Of a stretch of 64,000 bases of DNA, positions 25,031 to 37,648 are shown piece by piece (position 1 is the stretch's first letter; each line of letters begins with the position of its first letter). The DNA is from Ficedula albicollis (lineage: Eukaryota > Chordata > Aves > Passeriformes > Muscicapidae). The notes under the pieces are model-generated. The model was not told the origin of the DNA. It did not search any database and worked only from the letters and a program-made list of their open reading frames with translations. Made by a program: the position numbers and the translations under genes. The stretch lies in NCBI RefSeq assembly GCF_000247815.1, contig NC_021680.1, positions 3,056,964-3,120,963 on the forward strand, written 5' to 3'.

Positions 25031-25436
25031 TGAGATGAGATGAGATGAGATGAGATGAGATGAGATGAGATGAGATGAGATGAGATGAGATGAGATGAGA
25101 TGAGATGAGATGAGATGAGATGAGATGAGATGAGATGAGATGAGATGAGATGAGATGAGATGAGATGAGATGAGATGAGATGAGATGAGATGAGATGAGA
25201 TGAGATGAGATGAGATGAGATGAGATGAGATGAGATGAGATGAGATGAGATGAGATGAGATGAGATGAGATGAGATGAGATGAGATGAGATGAGATGAGA
25301 TGAGATGAGATGAGATGAGATGAGATGAGATGAGATGAGATGAGATGAGATGAGATGAGATGAGATGAGATGAGATGAGATGAGATGAGATGAGATGAGA
25401 TGAGATGAGATGAGATGAGATGAGATGAGATGAGAT
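25031..25436 (+). repeat. (TGAGA)n pentanucleotide satellite, about 81 units
   Basis: About 406 bases of an uninterrupted 5-bp unit TGAGA with a slightly imperfect start (GGATGAGGTGAGA). There is essentially no sequence variation, implying recent expansion or a consensus fill. The minus-strand frame of repeated SSHLI is a by-product and not a protein. Confidence 0.97.
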
Positions 25437-26893
25437 CTTGCAGTTGGACCTTGCTGGTGTTGAGTTCAGTGGACACCACTGGAGGGGCAGAGATATTTCT
25501 ACAGAAAATTCATTGCAGGAGTGGGATTAAGAGCAAATGCATTTGGCCTGGAGCAGGATTAATGCATTGCCTGAAGTTTGCCAGTATGTGTTGGTCCTTC
25601 TCCCGTTGAAGTTGATGGCAAAACTCCCATGGAATTCAGCAAAGTGGGGTGGAATCTATACAGAAATTATTTTTCCCAGAACAGCTTTGCAATAACCAGA
25701 GGATTTGCAAACTCCTCACTCTGACACATTGAAATAATTTGGGACTTTCATTCCATTTTGCTTTAATTGGACTTAGCCTGCATCTGAGTCTTCCTAAATG
25801 GGTTGCTATGCCTAAAATATGTGCAGGCATGTTTGCACTCTCTGAGGGAACATGGAGGTTAAACTGGAAGGCAAGGTTATGCTAGCAGGGATATTTTCTT
25901 TTTATACTCCTTCCAAAGGCAACCCTGTTCTGGGCTCAGCACTCTGCCCTGACCACTCTGTGCCTCTCCATCCCAGACCTTGCTGGGGTTTGGTGATAAA
26001 GCACATCCTCTTTCCAGGAGCCCTGCCAACCCCTACATCCTAACTCACTGCTCTTCTGGTACCTCAGGCACTTTGTGGTCAGCAGGCAGGCTGCAAATGT
26101 GGGTATGTCCAAACCCTCTGGAGGAAGAGAAGGAATTTCTTACAGAGCTGCTGTTGTCCATTTGATTCCCAGTTCCTTTGTTTTAGTGTTTCTCTGGCTG
26201 TGCCAGCTGAGACAGCTCTTAGCTGGATACCAGCACTTGCAGGGCCTGATTTGGTTCATGTCTTCTATAAAAGTTTTCCATCTCTGACCAAGGTATTTCA
26301 CATCAGGGTAAAAAATGTGAGTAAATCAGAGCTGGCATCTCTCCCAGACATATCAATTCCCTTAATTCCCTTTTTCCTGTGGCTTTGGGACAATCAAAAT
26401 AGGGAATGTTTCCACTGCTGTACCTTTATGAAAGTCCAATATGTGAACACCATCTCCTGAGTGCATCCAGTGCATTTCCTTGCCTTGGTCGTTACAATAG
26501 CTTTCCCTGGAAATTATGTGGGAATCAATCTCTTGGCAGGGCTTGGCTCCAGAGAAGATCAAAACCCCTGATGTGACAGCTAATGAAACAAGGAGAAAGA
26601 AGATGGAAGCTGTCAGTCCCAGCCAGCCAACACCAACACAGTCCCAAAGGCAACGGGAGGTGCCAAGGTGTCTGCTTGAAAAATTTGGAGAGACCTGGAG
26701 GGGGGTCAGACAGAGGGCTGCTCTGAGGCCAGTTTTCCTGGCAGGAAAAGCCATTTGCAGCAATGGAGGAGCAGTGGAGGCCACTCATCCTCCCTGAGGG
26801 GACATGAACTGTCTTTTTTAAGATCCAGGACAGGCTGGCATTATTCTGCATCCCTGGGGCAATGGGGTTTTGCCATGGAGCTGAGCAGGGTGT

Positions 26894-27032
26894 GGATCCA
26901 GGGGTATAAATTGAAGGCACAGCATCCAGGGTACAAACTGAAAAGGCACAGGATCCATGGGTATAAATTGAAGGCACAGGATCCAGGGGTATTAACAGAG
27001 CACAGGATCCAGGAATATAAACTGAAGGCACA
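26894..27032 (+). repeat. Minisatellite, about 28-bp unit, 5 copies
   Basis: Five diverged units begin GGATCCAGGGGTATAAATTG or variants (26894, 26922, 26951, 26979, 27005) and end GGCACA; unit lengths are 26-29. Single-base and small indel differences show it is not very recent. Confidence 0.92.
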
Positions 27033-28424
27033 TGCAGGCAAACAAAATGAGAGAAAATAAAAGTTGCTGTAGATTAGCTTTCAAAGCTTAGTCTTTTGTT
27101 TATTTGGTTTGATATATATGTAACATATACAAATTGGTCTTCTGATTATTGTGCTTTTCCTGAAAAAGGTTAATCCCTGGACTTGAGAAGTTTGAAAAAT
27201 GTGGCTCTGAGGGTGCTATTTTTGGAGCCAATTACAACAGCATTGAAATGTTGAAAGATTCCTTTTATTTGTTGAAAGATTAGGCTGAAGCCCTTCAGTC
27301 TATAAAAGAATAATAAACTGTAGCAGGATAAAATCCTTCATTGCAATGAGGATAAAAAACCACCTCACAGTGCTGTGTGGCCTGGGTGGAGGCACAGGGC
27401 TGGCAGAGCTGGCAATGGTAATCACTAAAGTTATTAGTGCCCAGAAAAAAAAGATTTTGGTATCTTGCTTCATTCACATATCATCTCATCTTCCAGCTCC
27501 TGCAGTCATCTTGGGCAGCAAAAAATGAGATGTGTTCTCATCACAGTGTGCCCAGTCCCTTTTAGTATCCTTCAGTCTTGTACAATCTGCTCCAAAACGA
27601 GTTGTTAGAATGGAAGGATTGGCAAATTCTTGCCTCCTGAAGTCCTGGGGAGAAAATGAGCTCTACTGACCTTTTCTTCCTGGCAAGCTTTGTCATCTGG
27701 GATGCCTGGGGCATGGGACCAGGCTTGCAACTGAGTAGAGTTTGGTTTTCAGATAATCCCCCTTAGACGAGCAGTTTCTGGGTTATTTGTAAAGCACCAG
27801 GAGTCATCACCAGCACAGAGGGATGTGTAGCTGGGCCTGCCACTGATTCCATGCACACTGGCTGCACGTGCATGGCTGAGCTGAGGAGCTTTCCAAAGGA
27901 ATGGGAGGCTTGAGGAGAGGCCAGGGTACAGAGATTAAATGGAAAAATAAACCTGCACATAGAGACCAGGCATGCCTTTGTCTTGTCTGCCTGAAGCAAC
28001 ACAAAATCAGCGGTGGGAATGGCAAGAAGCACCTCAGGGCAAGGTGACAACCCTGTCCTGGGCTCTGGGCTCAGAGCCACTTGTCCCTGCAGTCACAAGG
28101 AGCAAGAACTTCTCAAGCAGTGAGTGTGGGTCATGTCCCAGCATCTGTCCCACTGTTGCTTTTGGAAGTCCAGCCCTTTCCCTCCCAAACTGAGCACTGA
28201 TCCTGCCATCCCAGCCTGTTCTGCAGGGATGCTGCATTACCTGTCACACTGGAGTATTAGTGGGGCCTGAAAAAAATCACATGGTGCCTTTCACTGCTGT
28301 CTCAGCCGAGTTTCAGTGTGATTAATCACACTGTTCCAGCCTAAAGTTCCCCTCAATCACCACGATTTTAATTCCTTCCATTTAATTTCTGGCTGGTGTG
28401 TACCATGGAGCAGCACTGTTCTCA

Positions 28425-28560
28425 TCTGTTAGACTCCTCAGTTTCACCCCACTCCACAGCTAATGAGGTGATCCCCCTGTGTCTCTTATTTCTTCCCAGG
28501 ACCGTGGTGAGGATTAATAAGCATTTGCAAAGCACTGTGTGATTTTCTGAGTGAAGGGTT
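28425..28560 (+). repeat. Possible MIR-like SINE fragment
   Basis: CTCATCTGTTAGACTCCTCA, then a diverged middle, then GTGGTGAGGATTAATAAGCA and TTGCAAAGCACTGTG resemble the right half of MIR-type SINEs ('gttgtgaggattaa...taaagcgct'). Judged from memory of the family pattern; diverged. Confidence 0.4.
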
Positions 28561-29296
28561 TCTGCAGGGGTGAAGTGCTGCCCTGAGCAGAGGTGGGGTG
28601 TGTGAGCAGTCAGCCCAAAACTGTGTGTGCCTCTGGGGCTGTCAGCAGGCACAGGAAGGAGAAGCTGTCTTCATTCCCCATTTCCATCTCATATATCCTT
28701 GGCATGGAAGCTTGGCTTGGCAGGCTGATGGGGATGAATACCTCTCAGCACTCTGGGAGGGTGACAGACAGCTGGGGTCAGATCTTACAAAATCAGCCCC
28801 ACTGAGGGTTTGTGAGGTGAAAGGAAATCTGCCTGCCCTTGGGTCTGTGAATTTGGCATCAGGCTGAAGGGGCTTTGGGGCAATGGGGGCAGAAAAAGAA
28901 ACTCTAAAGAAACTGATTTCTACCCCAGGTGGCAATTTCAGCAGAAATAGAAAGCAAGCCTAATCTGAAAGATTCCCCAAACCAAAACATGAAGTTCCTG
29001 CTCACTAATGTTTGCAAGGCTGTTTTGGGCAGCTGTTCCCTGCTGAGGTAACCATGCTCTGCCATTTCTCACCAGTGGGCTGATGATGAACTTGGGCTTC
29101 GTGTGTGATGTTTGGATGGCTGCAGTTTTGTGGACAGGTCCTGCTTTTTCATCAGGATGCAGGGCTGGAGCTCCAGGGGCAGCCAGGAGTCACTTGTCTG
29201 ACTCTGACCTTTCAGATTTAGAGGATTTGGGATTTCCAAGAGGTCTGATGAATCAGAACAGACTGACACTTCCTGGTGCCATCTCAGCACATGGAA

Positions 29297-29312
29297 ACAC
29301 ACACACACACAG
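29297..29312. repeat. Short AC microsatellite
   Basis: About seven AC units in GGAAACACACACACACACAG. Confidence 0.8.
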
Positions 29313-30941
29313 GCTGGAGATGCAAGTCCAGGGCTGTTTGACCAACCCTCCTGAAGGCTGCAAAGCACAGCCCTCCCTGGGTGATGGAGTCAGTCACCTC
29401 AGCAAGGAGGAGCCATGGCCAGAGAGATGCAGGATGAGTCAGACACTTTGCTGGGAACTGGGAAATCAGAGCAGAAGGCAGGGGTTTCCATGACTCAGAT
29501 TAATTGCAGGGAGGGGGTTTTCATGGAAGAAGGAGAGGTCACTTACGCTGGATAATGCTTTGGCTTCAACTTTTCTAGGAAGCTGCAGCCCAGAAGACAT
29601 CTTTTCCCTGCCAAACAAGGGCCAGTACAATGACAGCCTTCCCCCAGGCCTCCACCCACTGTCATGCAATCATGGAAAAGGAAGATTATTCCTTCTGTGC
29701 CACACATTAACACTGGGGCTGCCAGAGCAGCGTTCCTGCACTGGCTCTGTGCTGCCATGGCCATCTGTGCTCCCAGCTCCAGGAATGCAGGGCTCACCTT
29801 GGCCCCCAAAATCTGCTGTGCTGGAGACAGCAGCAAAGGGTGGGAGCTGTCTGTCTGCAGCTCACATCCCTGTCCCCTTAGCTCACAGTCTAAGCTCTGC
29901 CTTTTGTGCTGCCCTCTTTCCTGCCCTGTTGCCTTCCCTGTCCATTTTGTTCCACGCAGGCTGCACGGATCAGACAGGGAATCTGCTCAGAATTAACAGC
30001 ACCCCATGGAGGCTGCAGCTCAGCCCCTGGCAGAGTCAGGCTTGCAGGGCACTGAGGTTTTTCTATCCTATGTGGCTTCCAAAGATGAAAGCCAAGCCTG
30101 GCTCCCCACAACCATCCAAGGGGTCCTGACAGGAGATGGAAAATCCACCCACAGGGACTGAAGCCTTCTCTCTTTGGAGAAGGCCACTCTCCTCCTGCCT
30201 CTTGGAATGCACACAAGGTGCCTCTCAGGCACCAGGGAATCATCACCTGGTGGCACCACATGTCTTTAAGTTCTCCATCTGGCCCAGCACTGTTTTTAGG
30301 GAGCTGAGGAGAGGTGAATGCCTGGGTGGCTGCTGTCCCCTCAAAAAACAGCTGTGCTTGCTGATCCCCATATTTCATTTCAAAACAAGCTCCTCTGGGT
30401 GCATGAAAGTACCCTAAAGCACTACATGGCTACTGTGCAAAGAAATGAGATTCCCCCCTGACCACTACCCTGTGGAGAGCTCCTCAAAGCCCTGCCAGGC
30501 TCGCACCAGTGCCTCTGGGGGGAGGCAGCTGCAATTGTTCTGTCTGTGCCCAGAGGTGCCTGGGCAGCAGCCACGCAGCCCAGCACTGCCCATTCTGTCA
30601 TGGGCCATCCATCAGGCTGGAGGGACAGGCAGTAATGTCCCTGTGGTGTCACACAGCCACTGGGATTCCTCCCAGCACTCCTTCCTTCCCTGGAGCCACT
30701 GCAGGACGGGCGAGGGTGGAAGGCGACTCCGCGGCTGCGACAGATCCTGCAGCTTCAAGGTCTCCCAGCTCCATCCTGTCCCCTCCACCAGCTGTGCCTG
30801 CTCCAGCTGTGCTGTTTCATTCCCTGCAGCTCCCTGGGCCACCAGAGCCCAGGGAGGGACGAGGGCTCCGTTCCCCATCCCCGAGCGGTGCGAAGGGGTT
30901 AAGCCGTGTTGTCGACTGTCACATGGTGCTGGGAATGCAAA

Positions 30942-30949
<8 letters not shown>

Positions 30950-30977
<28 letters not shown>
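30950..30977. repeat. GA microsatellite
   Basis: About 13 uninterrupted GA units following AAAGGCAGCACA. It explains the Arg-Glu repeats in the plus-strand frame across it. Confidence 0.95.
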
Positions 30978-30979
<2 letters not shown>

Positions 30980-31167
30980 ACATCTTGAGTGCACATGTGG
31001 CCTCCACCACAAACACTTCAAAGTGCTTCCCTCAGACTGACGGAACAGCCTGACGCCGACTGTAAATGCCCTTGACACGCAGAGTGGAAAATATCAAACG
31101 CGGCGGCGTTCCCCCCGAACGCGGCTGCTCTCGCTGGGGAAGCCTTAATGAACCTGCCCAGGGAGAA

Positions 31168-31190
31168 AGAGGAGGAGGAGGAGGAGGGGG
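31168..31190. repeat. GGA trinucleotide repeat
   Basis: Six or seven AGG units followed by a short G run. Confidence 0.85.
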
Positions 31191-32641
31191 CACACGAGGT
31201 GTGACGGGTGGTTCTCATTTAGCCCATGTATGGGTACAAGCCAGCCCGGCCAACTGGGCTTAATCTTGGCAAATCCAAGCGCTCGAGGACATGTCAAGAT
31301 CCCCAGGGCCGTGCTGCCTGCCCCAAACTGTGCAAGGCAGAACAAAAGGGTTTCCCAGGCTCCTTTTCCTCAAGGAGCCTCTCTCTCTTCCCACCTTTGT
31401 GCCACCTCCACTCCACCACTTCCAGCTCCTCCCTGACCAGGCACTGGAATCCTCCCCAGCCTTGGCACAAAAACCTCGTGGTGGCTGTGAGATGGGCAGA
31501 CCTCTTTGCCCCATCATCTCCAAGGCCTCTCCTGGCACACAGTCCTGCTCTGATGCATTGGAGAAAAAGCCTTGAGGATTGCAAGAACAGATCTCAGTCG
31601 TGGCATCGTGATCATGGTTTGGGGTCTGTCTGCTGTAACCCTGTCTGGGGCATCGTCTGCCCCTGGGCACACCTGGCTGGCCAGGACGTGCAGCCCTGGT
31701 GGCTTTGGCTGCTGTGGCTGGGGAGGTGACATCAGCCAGCAGTGCAAGGGAAGCAGGGGAATGTGCCCCAAAGTTTTGAGGCTATTTTTCCAAGATGGAC
31801 CCTGATGCAGGGAGAAAGCACCACATTCTCCTTGAATGCAGGCAGGGCCAAAGCTCTGCCTGTGCTGGTGGACATACACAAGGTACTCAAAAGTGGCCAA
31901 AATACAGTGGCTCTTGAGCCTGGACCAGCATGAGAGAGACACAGACAGTCTCTGATGGCCCCTTTTGACTGTGATCCCTGCAGAATCAAGGGGAGTGTGA
32001 GCACAAGTGATGGAGATGGACCAAATGGTCCCAGGCAGACACAAATCTCCTGCCCAGCAGAAGAGGGGACAGAAAGAGAGAGGGCCTGTGTGCTGTCTCC
32101 TTGGCTCCAGCACAGCACACATCACCCAGGGCTCTGATGGCTGCAGGCAGGGATCCATTGGTTATGACACATTTGGCATGAACAAAACTGCCTCATAAAA
32201 TACTTCTCAGATCAGCAAGAACTTGAGGGATCTCAGGAGGGAATGGAAGGAGAGGAAAGTTCAGACGGTCAGCAGCAAGACCCCACCTTGCACCTTGGAA
32301 GCAAAAGCAGGCAGAGGAGGAGACCACCAAGGGGCAAAAAGTGTGGAATGGGGGTAGAATGGAAGGTTGCAGGTCATGGAGCACTGGGTCTGCCTCCTGA
32401 GGGACCATAGGAGCTGGACCACCTCCATCTCCTGGGAGAGCAAATAATTTTCCAGATAACAAACAAGATAGAGCCATTAAGAGGCTTTTACTAGAAGATG
32501 TTAAGAGGGTAAACAGAACACATGGGTGCCACCATGAGTCGTGGCAGCACAAATGTTAAAAAGCAAACCCAGAAGCCTGCAGTAAACAACAGGAGGTGGA
32601 AATCTCCGCTGATGGTGGAGATGAGCCCATCCACTGATGGC

Positions 32642-32659
32642 AAAAAAAAAAAAAAAAAA
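32642..32659 (+). repeat. Poly-A run, 18 nt
   Basis: A pure A run in TGATGGC-A(18)-GAAAGC. It could be the tail of a lost retroposon, but no element is recognisable upstream. Confidence 0.85.
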
Positions 32660-33680
32660 GAAAGCAAGTGGCTTGGGACTTTTGAAACCTCCTGGGAAGG
32701 TTTATCTTGCTGGACCCTCTGCTTGGAAAAGATGCTGTTGCCTTCTTCGGAGCTGTTGGTTCCTTGGAAGAGCAGGATAGATAGATGATGGAAGGAGACC
32801 TCGAGGGTGCCTTGGCTCAGCTAGGGATGGTGCCCAGGATAAGGGGACACTGCTCAGAGGGAATGGGCAGCAAAGGGGGACAGGTCTGGCCCTGGTGACC
32901 GTGCTGGGTGCTCCAGGGCTGGCGGGGATGGCAGGGGACAGGGGGCTGGCACACCTCCCGCGCCGTCCCCGCAGCGCCGGGGGAAGATGGATGGATCGCT
33001 GAGTTGTGGATTGATGACTGCTGTCAGCTGGTGGCCTGCCTCACCAGCCAGGCAACGGAAGCAGACTCCATGCCCAGTCTCTTTAAAGGCTTTTTGCCTC
33101 GGGGTATGATTTATTGTTAGAAAACAAAGGATGTTTAAGGGAGAAAAAAAAGCCAACACAAAATAAAACATCACAATTGATGAAAGCTGTCTTTGGTCCC
33201 CAGTGGCTTTTTCCCCTCTTGTGAGCCTGGGAGCAGAGAAGGGATACATCCCCCCACAAATAACCCCAAAGCAGCTTCCTCTGCCTTTTAGGTATGCAAC
33301 TCTCCAGTCCCATGATGGGCAGGGACTCCACAACCTATTCCCAGGCTGTGTCCCTGCCAGCCAGCACCACACTATGTGCAAACACAGAAAAGCTCTGACC
33401 AGAGGTATTTATAAGTGATGAGGGATCAGATTTTTAAAAGCACAGAGGTGCCCAGCTCTAGCCCCCCATTCTGGAAAAAGAATGGTTTTCCTGGGCTGAA
33501 AATAATTAGGAGCACAATTAAAGGGTGGAAGGAATTATTTGAACAAAATTGAATGCATGATGATCAGGGAGGGTTTGAGGCTGCTTGGTGAGATGCTCTA
33601 AGATCCTGGAAGCCTGCAGAAACTACTCTGCAGAAACCAGAGCTAGGAGGGAAGGTGGAATAGATATCATAGCAGGAGTA

Positions 33681-33931
33681 TTGTAGGTTTTACATCTATA
33701 TCTATATATATCTATATCTATCTCTATCTCTATATCTATACCTGATCTATATCTATCTATCTATCTATCTATATCTATATCTATATCTATATCTATATCT
33801 CCTATATATATCTATATCTATATAGATAAGTAGCTTAAATATGTGGCAGTGAAGTGCATATTCATGTTGATGACAAATACAAAAGGAGGAATGCAGTAGT
33901 GGTGAACAGAAATCAGTGAGAACCTGGGAAG
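33681..33931 (+). repeat. Dispersed element copy A, with expanded ATCTAT microsatellite
   Basis: TTGTAGGTTTTACAT (33681) is followed by about 140 bases of TATATC/TATC repeats (about 33693-33830), then TATGTGGCAGTGAAGTGCAT, TTGATGACAAATACAAAAGG, and GTGAACAGAAATCAGTGAG. The non-satellite parts match copy B at 35704-35835. Family not recognised. The satellite apparently grew within a short AT-rich part of the element. Confidence 0.8.
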
Positions 33932-35703
33932 AGAAGCTAAAGGTAGGAGAGAAAAGCCTCTTGCCAATAGAATTAATGATAATTATTTGAATGTGTCAAG
34001 AAAAGCCAAATCCTGTAATGAGATCCCAGACAATAATGGGAAAATACTCACCCTGTGTGTAGGAGAGACAAAGTTATTTGTTCAACACTTATTTTTCTCT
34101 TTGCAAAGAAGTGGGATGACACAACCATACTTTACGGAGATAATGAAATACTTTGTATTCTACCAGTGATGAAGCCTAATGTTAAAGAGCAGTTATTCAA
34201 GTGAGACATTCTGCAGGATCAGATAACTGGCATCAAAGGATAAACAAATTGGCCTGAGAGTTCTCTGAACCATTAGTGTTGATTTTTAAACAAATCTGGG
34301 AACTCTGGGGAACTTCCAGAGGACTGGAGAAAAAATCTAGCACCAGACTAATAAGGCAGTAAATAAGATGGGCCATGAAAACAAGCAGTGCTTGGCAGGA
34401 CGTGGATCCAGAAAGAATGAGCATAAGAAAAACCTTTATGGAACACAGTCCATATGGACTCGCAGTATGTTGCATAATTAACATCCATCAGCTGCAGCTT
34501 GCAGAAAATAAAGACTTTTTACTGTCTGTGATGGGGTAATGACCTTAATTTACAAGGTGGCATCATCATGGAGGTTTTTGCATGATCCTTGGCTTATATC
34601 AGCATGGCATTTCAAGGGAAAAAAGGGAGAAAAATCATCCCTGTGTGAAGCTAGTGGTGCTGGGATTGGTTTTAGTGCCCTGTGACTGAGTTGGTTGAAA
34701 ATCTGGAGGTGCTGTCTGGTGGGGTGTCTCTTGTGAGACCTTGCAGGGCTCTGATGGATGAGAGGGCTGGTCACTGCTGGAGGAGTGGGCTGAAGCTCTG
34801 CATGGGCAGGCAGGTCCCTGAGCTCTGTCTGTGCTCACCAGACCCTGTGCCGTGGTCCCCAGCCCCTGCAGGGCAGAGAGCTGTTGCATTCCCATCTGGA
34901 TTTCCCCTCTCTGAGGCTCTGGGGTTGCTGTACATCCCCAGACTGGAGCTGGGATGCAGCCAAAGCATGCCTCTAGATGTGAGATTTGGGAAGCATTCTG
35001 GGATAACCTCATCCAGGCACAGCTTGGGTCCCTTGGCCAGGGGGACTCCCCTCAGCAGTGTCTCAGCCCAGCTGCGTGCAGGCTCTTGTGCAGCTGGAAG
35101 GTTTGACCAGCTGGAATCACAGCAAGCCAGCCCAGATCCTTGGAGCAGCCTCCTGGGCTGCAGGATCCATCATCCAGAGCGAAGGTGTGTGTGACAGGGA
35201 GGGCTGTGCACCCTTCTGGGGCTGCCCCACAGCTCCAGAGCAGCTGTTCCCAGTCCTGTCCCCTGCATCCTTTCATCCCTGATAAGGATCATCTCTGCTG
35301 CAGAGCGTGTGACAGTCTGTCTGTCCCCTCCAGCCAAATTTCCACCAGAGCAGTTATTCACAATCAAGTGCTCACACCCAGAGACACGGGCTGAAATGCT
35401 GAACCAGTTATTCCAGCTCTGTTGTTTCCAATTTATTACGTTTCCTTGAGTTTTAAATCTTTCTCTTGAGCATAAAGACCCCCTTTAGATGTTTCTAATC
35501 TTGCATGGAATTGCCAAGCAGATATGAACTCTCATTCCTTATTCACTGTGGGAGTGGCCTGCAGGGTCTTGACTAGGCTGTGGGGCACAGGTCAGAGCCC
35601 CTGGTTTAAAAAAGGGAATTTTAAACTGCTGACCCTGCAGGGCATGGAGAAGGTCGGGCTGGGGAGCAGCTCAGGTTTTACACAGTGCCTTTGAGCCTGG
35701 GGG
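33931..35703. other. Non-coding DNA; possible decayed LINE segment at 34240-34480
   Basis: No gene is recognised. Around 34270-34340, CTGGGAACTCTGGGGAACTT, CCAGAGGACTGGAGAAAA resembles the phrase typical of decayed CR1/L3-type LINE coding sequence (a 'gtgccagaagactgga' block), but no longer alignment is evident. The rest is unique. Confidence 0.4.
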
Positions 35704-35836
35704 TTTTGTAGGTTTAACATATATATGCATAGATAAATAGCATTTTGGGCATAAGTATGTGGCAGTGAAGTGCATGTTGATGTTGATGACAAATACAAAA
35801 GGAGGAATGTGATAGTGGTGAGGAGAAATCGGTGAG
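35704..35836 (+). repeat. Dispersed element copy B (related to 33681-33931)
   Basis: TTTTGTAGGTTTAACATATATATGCA then, after a short AT-rich link, TATGTGGCAGTGAAGTGCAT, TGATGTTGATGACAAATACA, AAAGGAGGAATG and GAGAAATCGGTGAG. It lacks the expanded microsatellite of copy A and so shows the state before expansion. Confidence 0.75.
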
Positions 35837-37648
35837 TTTGGTATTTTATGGCAATCAAGGGGTTTGACATTTTGGAGAGAGCACTCTGTGCATGGCTGGG
35901 GCAGGTCTGCCCACACTGGGGAGCAAATGCAAGGGGAAAGCTGGGTCAGAGGAAGGGGACTAACCCAGCACAGCATCTCCCTGGGGCTGACCTCCTTCCC
36001 TCAAGGAATGGCCTGGCCCAGAGCAATGTCATTTCTGGGGGATGGTGGCCATGACCATCCAGCTCTGTGGCACATTTGTGGGGTCAGCAGGACAGGAAAC
36101 CAAATTCCCTTTCCTTTGGTGATCTGTGTGCTCCATAACTCAGGAATGTGAACCACCACATGTGATCATCCTCAGGAAAGGAACTATCATGGTAAAGGAA
36201 CAACTCGAAGCATGATGTGCAGAAATGTCCTCAGGAAAGGAACTATCATGGTAAAGGAAGGGAACAACTCGAAGCATGACGTGCAGAAATTACACCTCAG
36301 GGCTTCAAATTTGTTCCCTGTCAATGCAGAGGAAGAAAAGTGACCTAGACAGTGTTGAGGTTGACAGGTCTTAAATTAATTCTGCTCTAAAGGCACGATG
36401 TGACCCTGTGTTCCTGTGCACTGCAAGGCTGCAGCTCTTTTACCCGTTGGCTTTTCCTGCTCTCTGGCCACCTTGCAACCTCTCCAGCAGAGTGGAGAAA
36501 TACTCCTGCCTGTGCACTGGCAAATGTGGGCTTCAGCTGGGACCCTTTGGACTGAAACCAGCCCCAGGGAGGGGGCCAGAGGATGCCATCCATTCTGGGA
36601 CCTGGCTGGTGTCTGCTGCACAGGAGCCTGTATCCAAGCACTGTGGTTTTCCTGCCTTATTGTTCTCCTCTGTTCACTGCTAAGCTCCTCAGAAGAGGTC
36701 TCCCCAAGCTGGGCTTTTTCAGAGCTCTCCCTTGAGGGAGGCACATTTCTTCCCTTTTCATTTTCCTGGACCCACAAGCTGGGATTTTTGGGGTTGGTTT
36801 GTGTGCTGTTGCTGCTTTTGCCTTTTTTCTTCCTCTCTGTTCTAATTTCAGACCTTGGTTCCTGCAACCAGAACTGGACTCTCAATCCACTGGGAGCTGT
36901 GCCAGGGGGGTCTGACCCCCACGATCCTGGGGTTTTTTTTCTGGAGGTCTGTGCAATCCTCAGGGACCTGGCTGATGGTACCATGGGGCCCCACAGGTTT
37001 TGCAGGCATGAAGATTACCTGGATCATTCTGCAGCTGCAGCCGCTGGGATAATGATGGGGTTTTTGAGTTTCACTGGTGGAGCCAAAGCCTTGAGAAAGA
37101 AAAGGCCCTGCCAAGCCAGCAGAACACATCCATCTTCCCATCAGTGAAGCAAACAAAAACGGGTTTCAGGTTAATCGACCTGCCCCATACAAACCCTTTG
37201 GTTTGGCCTTCCTCACTTCCCCATCTCCTCCTCTCTCCTCCCATTGCAACCCTTTGGATCTGGGTTCTGCTGGATCCAACCCAAAGCCACAGAGGGGTCC
37301 AGTCCCCTTGAATTAGCACTTCCCTGCAGACAAAATCCATCTCTGAAAACCTGTGTGTGCTTTTGGGTTCAGTAACTTCCCCTATCACGACTCCCCTCCT
37401 TTGACCTTGGTCCAAGCCCTTGAGCTCGGCGGGCCCTTTGTTTATCTGAGCGAGATGCTCTTTTCTTTCAGCACTGATTGTTCATCAAGGCAAGGACTCT
37501 ATTTAGCCGTGTTTACACAGTTGGCCAATGTGTTGTTGTGGAACTGCTGATTGAGGCCTGCTGGAAGATGGGAGCGCTCGGCACAGACGGATTTTGGGTT
37601 CCATCCATCCACCAGACACCAACCAGGCTCTGCTGTTTCACAGGCTCG

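Larger units (their letters stand above)
30700..31290. promoter_or_regulatory. CpG-enriched patch, candidate regulatory element
   Basis: CpG dinucleotides are much denser here than in flanking DNA, for example GGCGACTCCGCGGCTGCGAC near 30722, CGAGCGGTGCGAAGG near 30883, and AACGCGGCGGCGTTCC near 31098. In bird intergenic DNA such patches often mark unmethylated promoters or enhancers. I find no TATA box, exon or conserved gene start next to it, so it is only a candidate. Confidence 0.35.
25437..33680. other. Non-coding, partly GC-rich and stop-poor DNA
   Basis: No exon is recognised. From about 29000 to 32200 stop codons are sparse on both strands, so frames of about 130-215 codons appear in several competing phases (for example plus 30445-31053 and minus 31514-32158). 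None has family motifs, and the overlap of rival frames argues against coding. Listed separately are a 28-bp minisatellite, GA and GGA microsatellites, a CpG cluster and a possible MIR-like fragment. Confidence 0.55.

Noticed and set aside
24949..25479. 176-codon minus-strand frame of repeated SSHLI
   Set aside because: The pentanucleotide satellite repeats every 15 bases in frame, giving a stop-free repeat. No start context or domain.
30445..32158. Frames of about 130-215 codons on both strands near 31 kb
   Set aside because: The stretch is GC-rich and stop-poor, with rival frames in most phases and no family motifs. Arg-Glu repeats come from the GA microsatellite.
34240..34480. Decayed LINE ORF2
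   Set aside because: One phrase (CCAGAGGACTGGAGAAAA) resembles CR1/L3-type elements but no longer match was visible, so it is only noted within the spacer entry.
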